This document shows, piece by piece, positions 13,451 through 24,722 of a DNA stretch of 64,000 nucleotides (its first letter is position 1; the number at the start of each line of letters is the position of its first letter). The stretch is taken from positions 7,254,001-7,318,000 of the forward strand of contig JBHGNT010000006.1 of NCBI GenBank assembly GCA_043228905.1, read 5' to 3'. The notes beneath the pieces are model-generated. The model worked only from the letters and a program-made list of their open reading frames with translations. It was not told the DNA's origin and made no database searches. The position numbers and the translations under genes were made by a program. This DNA comes from Azolla caroliniana (Eukaryota > Polypodiophyta).

Positions 13451-14166
13451 GCCAATTGAGGAGAAACCAAAAACTCTAAACACTTGTAAATCGGCAAATA
13501 ACGACATTTGAGCCCATGTTTTCAAAGCTTATTGTACTCTATAATCAAATGTTGGTACTCATGAATCAAGGCATATGTTAAGGTGCAACACTTGTGAACG
13601 CGTTTGTCCACAGGTTTCGATAACCAATCGATCCATTTGTTTATAACAACACATCTTTTCATAAGCTAGGCTCTCACATGAAGGTTCACGATCTCTTAAA
13701 CTCGTGGCTGATATTAAGCTTCATTGATTAGGTCGAGGATTATTACTTTTGATATTTCGACTACCAGAATTAGGGGTGGTGAGCAATTAGGGTGCGTGAG
13801 AACGAGCAGGTGTGTGGGGATATGAAGATTCATGCATGCATGGTTGGCAGGTGGCGAAATTGCATGTTATGGATGAGAAGGCGGCCTCATGCAATGGTGT
13901 CCCCGGACAACACCGAATTCCGGATGGGAAGATGTTCGTGGGCATTGTGTGTGTGTCCGCGGGCAACAACGAACTTTGGGACGAGATGAGGATCATTGGC
14001 ATTGTATTGTATGTGTGTGTCTCCCCACACAACATTTCATTGTCTTGAGAGAGGCTAGGCTAGTCTATTATTATTCACAATAGGAAGAAACTCATTATAC
14101 ATACATTATGTATTACAATTTACATACATACATTATTACATACATATGTACATACAGAGAGAGAGA

Positions 14167-14220
<54 letters not shown>

Positions 14221-14224
14221 TGGC

Positions 14225-14357
14225 ATGGCGAAACAGAGCAAGTCCAGGATGGGACTCTTGTGGAAGGACTACTTCAGAGATCCTTCTCTTTGGTACGACA
14301 ATCGAAACACAAAGGTAATTGGGATTACTCTTTGTATTCAGTTTTCTCTATGTGCTT

Positions 14358-14446
<89 letters not shown>

Positions 14447-17400
14447 CATTGTTCTTCATATATAGGATAGCTTCAGGTACCCTGATTTTAGACAAAGAAT
14501 CACATATGAATCTCTATGGATCCATGGATGGCTTAATCCCTTCTGGGTCCATGAAGAGCTCAGAAGAAGAGCAGCACACAGTGAATATAGTGACCATGTG
14601 ACAATGAGTGATGAAAATTTTGTGGCTTTACTCAAATCTTGTGCTGACAAGAAAGATGCATGCGAAGGTATTAGGCTGCATGGTGATATCTGCAAAAAAA
14701 GGCTACTTCCAAAAATACCTTATCTTGGTAGTAGTTTAATTAGTATGTATTCCAAATGTGGTCTTCTTGCTAAAGCTCGAGAAGTACTTGAAGAGCTTCC
14801 AATTCGTGATATTTTCTCTTGGAATGCACTTATTGCTGGATATGCCTCACATGGTCAAGGAAATGAAGCATTAAATTGCTTTGACCAGATGCTAAAAGAA
14901 GGTCTCTCTCCAGATCAAGGTACCTTTGTTTGTGTCTTGAAAGCATGCGGAATCATAGGGTCTATAGAGAAGGGGAAAGAAATCCATGATGAGATTGCGA
15001 GTAGTGGTTTGATAGAGAAGGATATTGTACTCGGTACTGCATTGGTGGATATGTATGCGAAATGTGGTCTTCTTGAAAAAGCAAGAGAAGTTTTCGATGA
15101 GTTCCCTGTGAGGAATATCATCTCGTGGAATGCTCTAATTACAGGGTATGCTCAGCAAGGGCAATACCACGAAGTATTGAATTCTGTTGATCAGATGCAA
15201 AGCGAGGGTCTCTCTCCAGATGGAGTTACTTTCATCTGCCTCTTGAATGCATGTGGAAGCACTGGAGCTATAGACAAGGGCGAACAAATTCATGAAGAGA
15301 TTGTTGCTAGGGGATTGTTGGAGCAAGATGCAGTACTTGCGAATGCTTTAGTGGATATGTATGCAAAGTGTGCTGCACTTTCAAAGGCATGGAAAATTAT
15401 AGAAGAACTTAATATTCAAGATGTAGTTTCTTGGAATGCATTGATTGCTGGATATGCCCATCAAGGGCAAGGCCAAAATGCATTGAATTGTTTTGAGCAT
15501 ATGCAAAGACAAGGACTCTCTCCAGATGCGGTAACTTTCACTTCCATTTTGAAGGCATGTAGCATTGTGGGGGCTGTAGGCAAGGGTAAACAGATCCATA
15601 AAGAGATTGTAAGCAGAGGGCTGATGGAGAAGGATATTGTCCTTGGAAATGTATTAGTTGACATGTATGCCAAATGTGACTTGCTGGCAGAAGCTCAACA
15701 AGTGCTTGATGAGCTTCCCATCCGAAATGTGATCTCTTGGTCTGCCCTTATTGCAGGTTATGTCCAAGAAGGGAAAGGTCATCAAGCATTGAATTGTTTC
15801 GAACGGATGCTGAATGAGGGCCTCTCACCTAATGTAATCACCTTCATTTGTGTCTTGAAAGCTTGTGGCAGCATAGGAGCTATATGCAAGGGTGAACAAA
15901 TTCATGAAAAGATCTTAAATACAGGGTTGTTAAAGAAAGATATTGCACTTGGCAATGCTTTGGTAGATATGTATGCCAAATGTGGCATGCTTGTGAAAGC
16001 ACAAGAAGTCCTGGGTGATCTTCCGTCACGAGACGTGATCTCTTGGAATGCACTAATTACAGGGTATGCACAACATGGACAAGATCATGAAGCACTGAAC
16101 TGCTTTGAAAAGATGCAAGGTGAGGGCCTTTCTCCAGATGCTGTCACTTTTACGTGCATCTTAAAGACCTGTGGAAGCGTGCAAGCAATCGAGAAGGGCA
16201 AAAAGGTTCATGAAGAGATTGAGAATAGTGGTTTGCTAGAAAAGGACACTATGCTTGGGAGTGCTTTGGTGGATATGTATGCTAGATGTGGTTTGCTTCC
16301 AAAAGCTCGGGAGGTTTTGGAACAACTTCCAGTTAGAGATGTAACATCTTGGTGTGCTTTGATTTCAGGTTACACCCAACAGGACCGAGGCCATGAGGCA
16401 CTAGAATGCTTTGAAAGGATGGAGAATGAGGGCATCTCTCCCAATTCAGTGACTCTTGTGTGCATTTTGAGGGCATGTGGCATTATGGGAGATATCGATA
16501 AGGGCAAACAAATCCATGAAAGAATTGTCAAATTGGGCTTGTTGAAGGGAGATATTGTGCTTGGCACTACGGTGGTAGACATGTATGCAAAATGTGGTAT
16601 GCTTGCAAGAGCACAAGAGGTGCTCGAACAGCTTCCCGATCGACATATAGTAACATGGTCTGTACTAATCACAGGATATGCTGAACAGGGGCAAGGCCAT
16701 GAAGCACTGAAATGCTTTGAACAGATGCAAAATGAGGGTCACTCTCCAGATCTGGTGACCTTCATTTGCATCTTGAAGGCTTGTGCTAGCACTGGAGCTG
16801 TAGACAAAGCTGAGAAAATTCATGAACAAGTTGTAAGAAGTGGGTTGATAGAGAAGGATATCGTGCTCGGTACAACTTTGGTAGATACATATGCGAAGTT
16901 TGGCCTCCTCTCAAAAGCGCGTCAAGTTCTTGAAGAGCTTCCTAGTCGAAACATTGTCTCTTGGAATGCACTAATTGCAGGCTATGCCAGACATGGACAG
17001 GGTAGTGAAGCACTAAACACACTCCAGTGGATGAAAAGTGAGGGCTTCTTGCCAAATCACATCACATACTTATGTATCCTAACTGCATGTGGCCACTCTG
17101 GGCTATTGGACGAGGCACGGATTTTATTTGCAGATATGAATAGTAGCTGTGATGCCATTGTGCCAAATATAGAACACCGAACTTGCATGATAATGGTCTT
17201 TGGGTATGCTGGGCGTTTTGATGAGGCGATTTCAGTTATTGAGGCAATGCCATCGTTGGATGATGGTGCTGTTTGGCTTGCATTGCTAGCTGCTTGTAGG
17301 AAATGGGCGAATGTGGAGATTGGAAGATTAGCTTTCGATCAGGCTGTACAACTTGATGAGAGTTGTGGAGCAAGTTACATTCTTATGACTGATATTTTTG

Positions 17401-17525
17401 CAGCATCTGGCATGCAAGAGGATGCAGAAAAAGTCGAAGCAATGCGGCTAAAATATGCAATTCAGAACACAAAGCCTTATCAGGATGGCAAAATGTACAT
17501 AGATTTAAATAGCCATTTCACTTGA
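14225..17525 (+). CDS. PLS-class PPR protein with N-terminal OSB-like PDF motif, two exons
   Basis: Proposed exons 14225-14314 and 14466-17525, phase 0, 1,049 residues. Residues 11-62 match the PDF motif of plant OSB single-stranded-DNA-binding proteins: LWKDYF, W-DNR, K, then across the splice junction YPDF, ESLWI, P-WV and EEL. From about residue 80 come repeated P-L-S PPR triplets; the hinge SWNALIAGY-like motif occurs eight times at about 101-residue spacing, and the modules are unusually alike. The C-terminal 110 residues look like E1/E2 motifs (AVWLALLAACRK) and end in a short E+-like tail (HFT) with no DYW deaminase domain. PPR proteins of this class bind organellar RNA and often serve in C-to-U editing; lacking DYW, it would need a partner. 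Without the intron, the ORF would start at Met 14604 and lack the PDF motif. No clear transit peptide is seen. A possible poly(A) signal AATAAA lies near 17750. Confidence 0.85.
14315..14465 (+). other. PPR gene intron 1 with GT/GA microsatellite
   Basis: Donor AAG|GTAATT and acceptor TATATAG| define a 151-nt intron. Both flanking exons are in the same phase and encode the two halves of a PDF motif, which is the main support for the splice. The intron is mostly a (GT)n run followed by a (GA)n run (about 14357-14439), so allele length is likely to vary. Another GA-rich stretch at 14157-14220 precedes the start codon and would lie in the 5' leader. Confidence 0.75.
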
Positions 17526-20500
17526 ATAATGACCAATGTTCCAACCTCATTAATGAAGAAAGGACGTGCATATGTTGTTGCAATTCACTAATTCCGGTGA
17601 TTGTCATTCTTGTAGCTAATTTGCTTTAGATGATCCCTGTTGTTTCTTTCATCATCCACAATCTTCAAGCACTCATTAGGATGAGGAAGTTTTATCAAAA
17701 CAAACTCCTTAAATTGAACCTAGTTTGCTAGTGCAAATTTCTGGTCACAATAAAACATTAAATATGCTTCTTTGAAAGCTTGTTCGTAATCCTCTCATCC
17801 TAAACAAAAATGTTTTACTTGGAGGAACAAGAGACATTGCCAATTAAGGCAGCACACAAAGTGACTAGGGCAGTACTTTGCTTGAGATTTGTTGCTAGAT
17901 CAATACAAGTACATAAACGTTGGATTTATTCTACCTCTAATCGATAGCTCAACTTATGTCGTTTATTGGTTGGCCCCGACCTTGATATATCCTTACTCGG
18001 ATGCATCACCCAAACATTTGTGTGAGCTATGCAAATTAATTATTTTGGTGGTTTGTGAGAAAGTTTTACTTGTTGATGTCAAATCCAAAACCGCAACTAG
18101 TGATACAATTACATCCTATTACGTTGTAAAGGAAACCATTTTTATGGTCCATCCACATATGGTTGAGATGTTTGATCCATCAAAGAACCATATATCTCTA
18201 GTAGTGAATGGATTTGAAATGTTTGTTGTATTCAATTGTTGGTAGTGTAGTATAAATTCTAAGCTTCTCTTTCTTTTGTAAAAAATATTCTGGCCTACTT
18301 AAGGGCTTTAATGAACCTTGCTCTCTCTATACATGCCGCTTAATTTTTTTAGCTTTTTGGTAGACCAATCCTATATTTTGACTTCTTCTTAAGATTGGAA
18401 TCTATTTTAGGTTGAACTTGGGCATATAGATTTATGAAACTTACTCTTACCATCCCATTAACATTTAAAAAAATTGAAAGAGATTAATAAATATCTTTGG
18501 GTTCTCTTCTTGCACCATCTATAGAACTTGGTTTTGTCCTTTGAATTATGCTTGATCTTTAAAGCCTTTGGTCATGGCCCACACAACAATATAGTTTCTT
18601 ACAAATCACATTTCTTATTATTCCAAACTATTGTGTCAACTTTAACAAGGACTTGATTGATAAAGGTACGATTGCGTGTGCACATGCTGACAAACGCGCA
18701 AATCCCATTCATTTGTCACACATAAGAGATATGGTGTTTATCCGCATTCACTATTCAAATATGTATGTCTAATGTTAAAATTAAACAATATAAATTTACT
18801 GTTGTTGAAAATCAATCAAGCGTCAATGCACATTGATGTTGCATTACTATGGTTAGGCATACTCTAATTCTTTCCAAATCCACAACCATATAAATGTAGA
18901 TCACATATGAAAGTGCTATAGAAAACTTTAGGCTAAATCAACACCACAAGAAAGTACAATTCCATACAAATAACCAAAAGTTGTTGCAAATTTTGGCTAT
19001 TCAATGCATCACGTTATTTTCTTGAATCGAACTCTTGAATACCCAAAGGTACTTTCGCAAATTGGGAAGCACGAAATCTTATACGTTGTCAATATTTATA
19101 TGATATAGTCATAACCTTACGAACTAAATTCTATAACTAATTTTAATAGTTTAATGGTGCGGTAATCGGGAAATTGACCATAGGTCTGACTTGGCTAGCT
19201 GTTCTGAAAGAAATAGGTGCAGAAAATCTAATTTGGTAATGTTTCAATGGAAATCCAACTAGATAGTGGCGAAGCTACGTCATTTTACTCTGATGCGTAT
19301 CCTAACATACATACATACATAATAGTACCATGTACAACATCGGTACTGATACCGATGGTTCTTTTGAATTATATGCCGCCTGTTCTACTCCAACATCCTC
19401 GAGATCTGGAAAGCAGAGTATTATGGATGAGGAAGAACCCTGGCAATAGACATAGGAATTTGGACAAACCCATAAGAACCTAGGACACGTGTGAACATGC
19501 GGTGGTTTGGGAGCCTTAGCTGTTGGGCAATATAAAAAGGGTTAGCTACCACCCCCTTTAATACAATATACTGAGATGTTGTCGAACACTATTGAGGAGG
19601 TGAAGCTCTCTTCTTTAAATGCCTTATTCAACAACCAAGGTATAACATACGGTAATATTTGGTGGTATGCTCTCCCATATATTATACGAGTGTATCAAAT
19701 GCTTCTAAGAACCAAGTTCATATGCTTGGCCAATCTTGTGCGAATCAATTCCATATCAATTTATCTTGTCGTTAAACACTCCTGTTGATGATGTCGTTAA
19801 TCGCATCTATTGATATAGAGCAAGAGGGATCATTTGCCAATCTCATTTTTCATGTGCTTGAAGAATAACTTTTGGGCCATGTTAAGATATCAATCTCAAC
19901 TATATTTAGTTAGCTAGTCAACACACGTAACCTAGTAGTTACCTAGATAGAATCTAGTTAGTATGTTGACCTTAAGTCCTTAAATAGGATTTTGTACTTG
20001 AGTGGGATACATTGTAGATCCTCCACTCCCATGATTATTTAATATAGGACTTACACCTTTGTACATGTATTCTACTCACACATGTGCACCTTTGCACATG
20101 AGATGTATATATACCTCATTGTGGGTATTTTGTATTTGATGATGCTTTTTAATATACACTCTCATTAATCATCCCCCATTTATATTATTGTTCATAAGTG
20201 TATATCTTCCTCTCACACACATATCACATAACCTTCCGCTTATTAACTACTCACATAATTAGTCACTAATTAACCCTAGTTAATTACCTAATTATTAACA
20301 TGCCAATTATAAACATATAGTTTTCACAAACATCGTGCATACTTTTTATATTGAAGAACCATAACATAAAATACGCTACTTGCCCATTTGTAATATGTTT
20401 ATCTGGTAATATTAGGTGAAAGAATTCTCACTCAATTGGGGTTCATAAATATATAAGAATAAGCCTTTATAGAATAGGAAGAAAATATTGTATTTTACAA

Positions 20501-22193
20501 CCAAGATTTAAGTAGGTAAATCAGTAAATGATACATATGTCACATATATCAATAACCAACCCTTTATCCAATAAACAAATCATAGGTATAGGTTGCCAAC
20601 TATATTTATAGCCTTTCTTATACATCAATTAAAGCTCTTACTCTAATGACAAAAAAAAAACTAAAACCAAGACTTTTGGAATGAAAGCTTAATCATAAAA
20701 ACAATTATTGTTTTCAATATACAAGAGGAATTTGGGTTCCAAGTTCCAACAAAACCAAACATAAGGGCATTCATTGTACATGTGTGCATACTTGTTTGAA
20801 TGTTTCCATGTGTTTAAGTAAAGGCTCTTAATAAGGTAGAAGCCACAAGTTAAAAGGAAATCAATAACATAGGCCAATAAACAAGGGTTTGTAAAGCTAC
20901 TCATGAGGAAGGAATTAAAAGTCCAACGGAAGTTCTATTTCACGATCTTTTGGCTCAATCTTCTTTTGGTTTCCCAAAGAGCACAATACCATTCTTCACT
21001 CTCAATTGATTAGAAAACTCAAATTGGATAGCGTTTAATGAGGGTTTAAACACAGTGATAGGAGGATTATGGCCAATTGTCACTATTTCTTTTCCTTGTA
21101 ATTGGCCATATGTATAGAACCAATGGGGGCATTAGGCATAACATAAAAGAGATGTTGGCGGGTCAATTTTCTTCTTGCAAAAATGGAGACAAGTAAATTG
21201 TTTTGTTGCTTATATCTTGTGGAATTTATTCTACTCTTAAGTTTTATAATTTCCAATCTATTCAATTATCAATATTTGCTTTGCCCTTCTTTGGCTTTGA
21301 GTGTGGATGCCTTTTTATCTTCAAAAATGGGGTTTGATCCCTCCTCTTTCATATTAGGTTGGGGATGAATGAGTTCGAGTTATCCAATAATTGAGGTTTC
21401 TTCACAACATTTTTGTGAACAAACATGTGAATTTAGCATATAGTAAAGAATCGAACATTAATTTCAAACTACATATATTAGACATATAATCATATGAGAA
21501 TATGTTTAAACACAATATACCTAGAGCAACTCACCATGCTTACTTACCTTTGCAATATCTTGAGAATACATGATAGGAAGGAGGGAGACTTGTGAGATGT
21601 TGATTGTATAATACTAAAAGAAATGTGTGTCCTTGAGATAGTTCAAGCATGAAAATCACTTTGTTGCCCTTCAAGCATTATCGTGACTATATTAGTGACA
21701 CGCCAAACCTTTTATCATAAAATTCATTAGCATGATTTGATTGATACTCATTTGTTGTCAACGAGGGGAGTAGAACTTATATAAATCTACCAAGCATGAA
21801 TACTCATGTATCAAACCCATGAGCCAAAATGTTGGGCTAGCATATCCACAAATGAAAATTTTGAGCATGAAATTGTTTTTACACACCCATGTGCATATGG
21901 GTGTGAAAGTAGAGAGATATATATTTAACACATTCAAGTGACATTACCTCTAGAACATGGTTGACAAATATATGTGAATCATCTAACACAATTCATAAAT
22001 TGGGCTTTTTAAATGATTTTGAGTTATGGCTTAAAATACAAATTTGGGGATTATATATCTTACACTGAAACTTTTGTTGGCCAATTTTTTGCATTTTATT
22101 ATATTCTCTATTTAGAATACTTTCATAGGCGATAAATAAGCATATGATAAGTTCACAATAACTAAGTATTATTTCTTGATTTTGGAGGACATC
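17526..22193. other. AT-rich intergenic DNA
   Basis: No recognised gene. A 118-codon open frame (17889-18245) has no recognisable domain. 19450-19540 resembles 598-640 and 994-1024, marking an old repeat. The rest is AT-rich with only short open frames. Confidence 0.5.
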
Positions 22194-22197
22194 ATAC

Positions 22198-22235
22198 TGT
22201 GAAATGCTCTCAAAATAGCCCCCTTTCCATTACGT
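22198..22235 (-). repeat. G0 left LTR, outer piece
   Basis: These 38 bases (from TGTGAAATGCTCTC to ATTACGT) match the start of the intact right copy at 45320. The LTR is interrupted here by E1, and the target duplication ACGT (22232-22235) recurs at 28938-28941. Confidence 0.9.
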
Positions 22236-22885
22236 TGTCGTGAAGAAAACCGGCCACAAGCGGAATCGGTGCACCGGAGCGTAGGAACCGGCTCTTCATG
22301 CACGTACGCCTTATGTTGTACATAAGAGAGAATTAGGTACATAGAAGATCCTAGGTAGGTAGATTCGGTAGGTAGGAAGTTAATGGGAAACGGCTCCTTC
22401 CTTGCCTAGAAAAGGAGGGAGACGAGGAGGGGGGACGGATCGCGGTTAGAGAGGACGAAGTGCTGTCGGGTTGTCGGCCGAAGGCTTCTCTCTCTTCCAT
22501 ACTCCGTAGCTTCTTTCTGTGCAGGTTTTCGGGAGGCTCGCGCTGCTCTGAGGAATGCCCGAGTGCTTCCGGCAGCACCTCCAACCTACTCCTTTCTTTT
22601 TGAGCGTTTACGAACAGGCATCGACATCTGTTCGCCGGCCTTTTCGGTTGTAACCGACTTCGTGCTTCTTGTTGTTTGTCCTTGTTAATATATATATATA
22701 TATACATACATTCGTGTCTCTCTGCGTCGGTGTCCCACTCGCGTCTTTGTGTCGAAGGGCCGTGCCCCTGTGAGTCTACGCCCACACGTAGTGGGTCCCT
22801 TCCCTTCTCCTTTGTCTCTTGCTCTTCGATACAAGACCCCCGAGGCCCCGCCTCATTCCACGCATCCGTGAGGAATACCTCGACA
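22236..22885 (+). repeat. E1 5' LTR
   Basis: 650 bp, starting TGTCGTGAAGAAAACCGG and ending ACCTCGACA. It carries a (TA)n run near 22689-22705 and the U5-like block CAAGACCCCCGAGG that is conserved among E-family LTRs. It is followed immediately by gag codons instead of a primer-binding site. Confidence 0.92.
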
Positions 22886-22910
22886 AGGCCGACTCCTAGA
22901 AAAATACGGG

Positions 22911-24722
22911 TTGGATGACGCGCTCCGGCTTTCGAAACGAGACTTCATGGAATGGGTGGAGTCCCCCGGCAAGGGAAGAAACGCGTCGGCACTCCTCCGG
23001 GAGTTTGAAGAATGCTTTGTGCGCCTTTCGGCGCTTGACCGAACCATTCTGGATACGAGCCGGGTCCTACTGTTCGTCAAGTCGGTGGACGAGCGGGACC
23101 GGGATCAAGTCGGCTCCTTGCTGGAAACCGAAGAAGGGCTGACGACCGACTGGGCTACGGTTAAGAGAGTCTGTGGCCGTTTCGACAAACGGCGAGAATG
23201 GGCTGATAACGGGGCGGCCGGTGCGGGCTCTGTCACATCAAGGAGGTTTGAACCGGCACCGCAAGGGCGAAGGGCAGAGACCCGGGAGTGGCTCGAAACC
23301 GGGTCGGCTCCGACCGGCATGGTTAATGACTCGTCCGGAGGAGCAACGCTGGAGGAGTTGACGCGGGCGATAAAGGATCTCCAGATCGCCCAGACTCGAA
23401 GGGAAGGCGGCGAACCGGCTCGTGACCGACGGCCGGCAGCATGGAACAGGTGCATGTGGTGCGACGAGGTTAGCCACATTCGGAAGGACTGCGGCGATTT
23501 CGCAGAGGCGTTGAGGAACCGGGTGGTGTACCTATGGGAAGGCCGGGTGCACGCCAGCGATACCAGAAGGGCCCTAAATCGGAACGACGGGCGAGGAGGT
23601 ATGAAGAGACTGATGGAAGAGGCAGCGGCCCGACACGTGGAGGCCATCCACTACTCGGCGTCGGCCGATATTCGGGTCGGGGGCAGCGAGGCCCGAAAGG
23701 AGAGCAAAGACGGATTCTGGTCGGCAATGCTGGAAGGCCTCGCCGGCGCACGGCTGAGGAAAGATGAAGCGGACCGTGCTGAGAGACGGGTCCGGGAAAT
23801 AACCGGGTGGAGCGACCCAGTCGAGGAGAAGACGGGCTTCGTAGAAGCCGCCTGCCGGAACTACGAGGCTCTGGTGGAAGACAAACGAGTAGGGAAAGCC
23901 GGAGCGGCCGGGCCCTCACAACGATACGAGACCCGATTCGGGCAACGACGGAACGATGCCGGTGGGTCCAGCGCGCAAGATAACCCCAGGAAGGGCGGAT
24001 ACCGACTGGGGACGGAAATAGAAAGGACCACGGACCTACGAAAGGTCCTAGAAGAACGGATCCTCGACAGCAAAGTGGAGCTGTCATTGCGGGAGGTGCT
24101 AGGGATCGCTAAGAAGGAGTTCCACGAGTCCATTGTGGACTTGGTGAAGCGGAAGAGGCTGTCGACGGAGACGGAACCAGAAAGACCGGTGGAGGTGCGG
24201 ACGACGCACATCGACGACTTGGCGCTGGAAGATGAGTGGGCGGAGAGCCACTATTCGAGGCCACACTGGGCCCGAGCGACCACGGAGACCCCGGTAAAGA
24301 TCGGAGATGTTCAGGAACCGGTGGTGGCACTGGTGGACCACGGTTTGGAAATAAACCTGATGTCCATGGACTTCTATAAGAAGGGAAAGTGGCCGATCAA
24401 CACCAAGCACGGGTGGAAGATACGGGCGGCGACGCCCGCCACCGAGGAACTGCACGGGGTCTGCCCGAACGTGCGAGTCAAGATCGGCGACGTCGAGATT
24501 GACCAACACTTCTTCGTACAGGAGACGTCCTCGCACCCGGTCATATTAGGGGAACCATACGTCACGGCGGCGCGAATGGAGACCAAGGTGCTGGACAACG
24601 GTTCGGCCTACGCGAGGGTCAAAAGCCAGGACGGGCGCCATTCGGTCCAATTTCTGACGGTGCGGCCGAACCACGAGCGAAACCGCGAATCCCTCGGTGG
24701 CGAGAACCGGGAGGATTTTTAG
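22911..24722 (+). CDS. E1 Gag-protease, N-terminally truncated
   Basis: Open frame of 603 codons encoding a retrotransposon Gag lacking its amino-terminal part, a zinc knuckle C-x2-C-x4-H-x4-C at about residues 181-194, and a retropepsin-like domain at about 470-590. Alignment to the E4 and E2 gag genes shows that roughly the first 100 residues of the family Gag are absent, and coding similarity starts before the ATG, so this Met is probably not a native start. The protease motif reads D-H-G (residues 476-478) followed by LEINLM, not the usual D-S/T-G. The frame ends GAT TTT TAG and pol continues in the -1 frame. High GC separates it from the AT-rich surroundings. Confidence 0.85.
   Translation: MDDALRLSKRDFMEWVESPGKGRNASALLREFEECFVRLSALDRTILDTSRVLLFVKSVDERDRDQVGSLLETEEGLTTDWATVKRVCGRFDKRREWADNGAAGAGSVTSRRFEPAPQGRRAETREWLETGSAPTGMVNDSSGGATLEELTRAIKDLQIAQTRREGGEPARDRRPAAWNRCMWCDEVSHIRKDCGDFAEALRNRVVYLWEGRVHASDTRRALNRNDGRGGMKRLMEEAAARHVEAIHYSASADIRVGGSEARKESKDGFWSAMLEGLAGARLRKDEADRAERRVREITGWSDPVEEKTGFVEAACRNYEALVEDKRVGKAGAAGPSQRYETRFGQRRNDAGGSSAQDNPRKGGYRLGTEIERTTDLRKVLEERILDSKVELSLREVLGIAKKEFHESIVDLVKRKRLSTETEPERPVEVRTTHIDDLALEDEWAESHYSRPHWARATTETPVKIGDVQEPVVALVDHGLEINLMSMDFYKKGKWPINTKHGWKIRAATPATEELHGVCPNVRVKIGDVEIDQHFFVQETSSHPVILGEPYVTAARMETKVLDNGSAYARVKSQDGRHSVQFLTVRPNHERNRESLGGENREDF

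Larger units (their letters stand above)
6231..14100. other. AT-rich intergenic DNA
   Basis: About 7.9 kb with no recognised intact gene. It contains two copies of a dispersed repeat (7735-8165 and 9085-9635), a 116-bp tandem duplication (9131-9362), a possible LINE remnant (11690-12400), a long CA microsatellite (13204-13268) and a tRNA-like block (13385-13450). The region 13790-14040 is less AT-rich and open in several frames on both strands, but none of the translations is recognisable; it may be promoter or 5' leader of the PPR gene. Confidence 0.5.

Noticed and set aside
13787-14048. Overlapping frames on both strands upstream of the PPR gene as an extra exon or small gene
   Set aside because: No translation is recognisable and no splice pair joins it in phase to 14225; more likely promoter or leader.
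17889-18245. 118-codon open frame as a gene
   Set aside because: No recognisable domain, AT-rich DNA, no splice or neighbour support; likely chance.
22351-22785. 144-codon minus-strand frame in the E1 LTR, repeated in the 3' LTR
   Set aside because: It lies wholly within LTR sequence, includes TA-repeat-encoded residues and has no domain.
23470-24087. 205-codon minus-strand frame and other long frames opposite E1 and E2 coding DNA
   Set aside because: They are antisense shadows in GC-rich gag and pol, with arginine-, serine- and proline-rich low-complexity translations.
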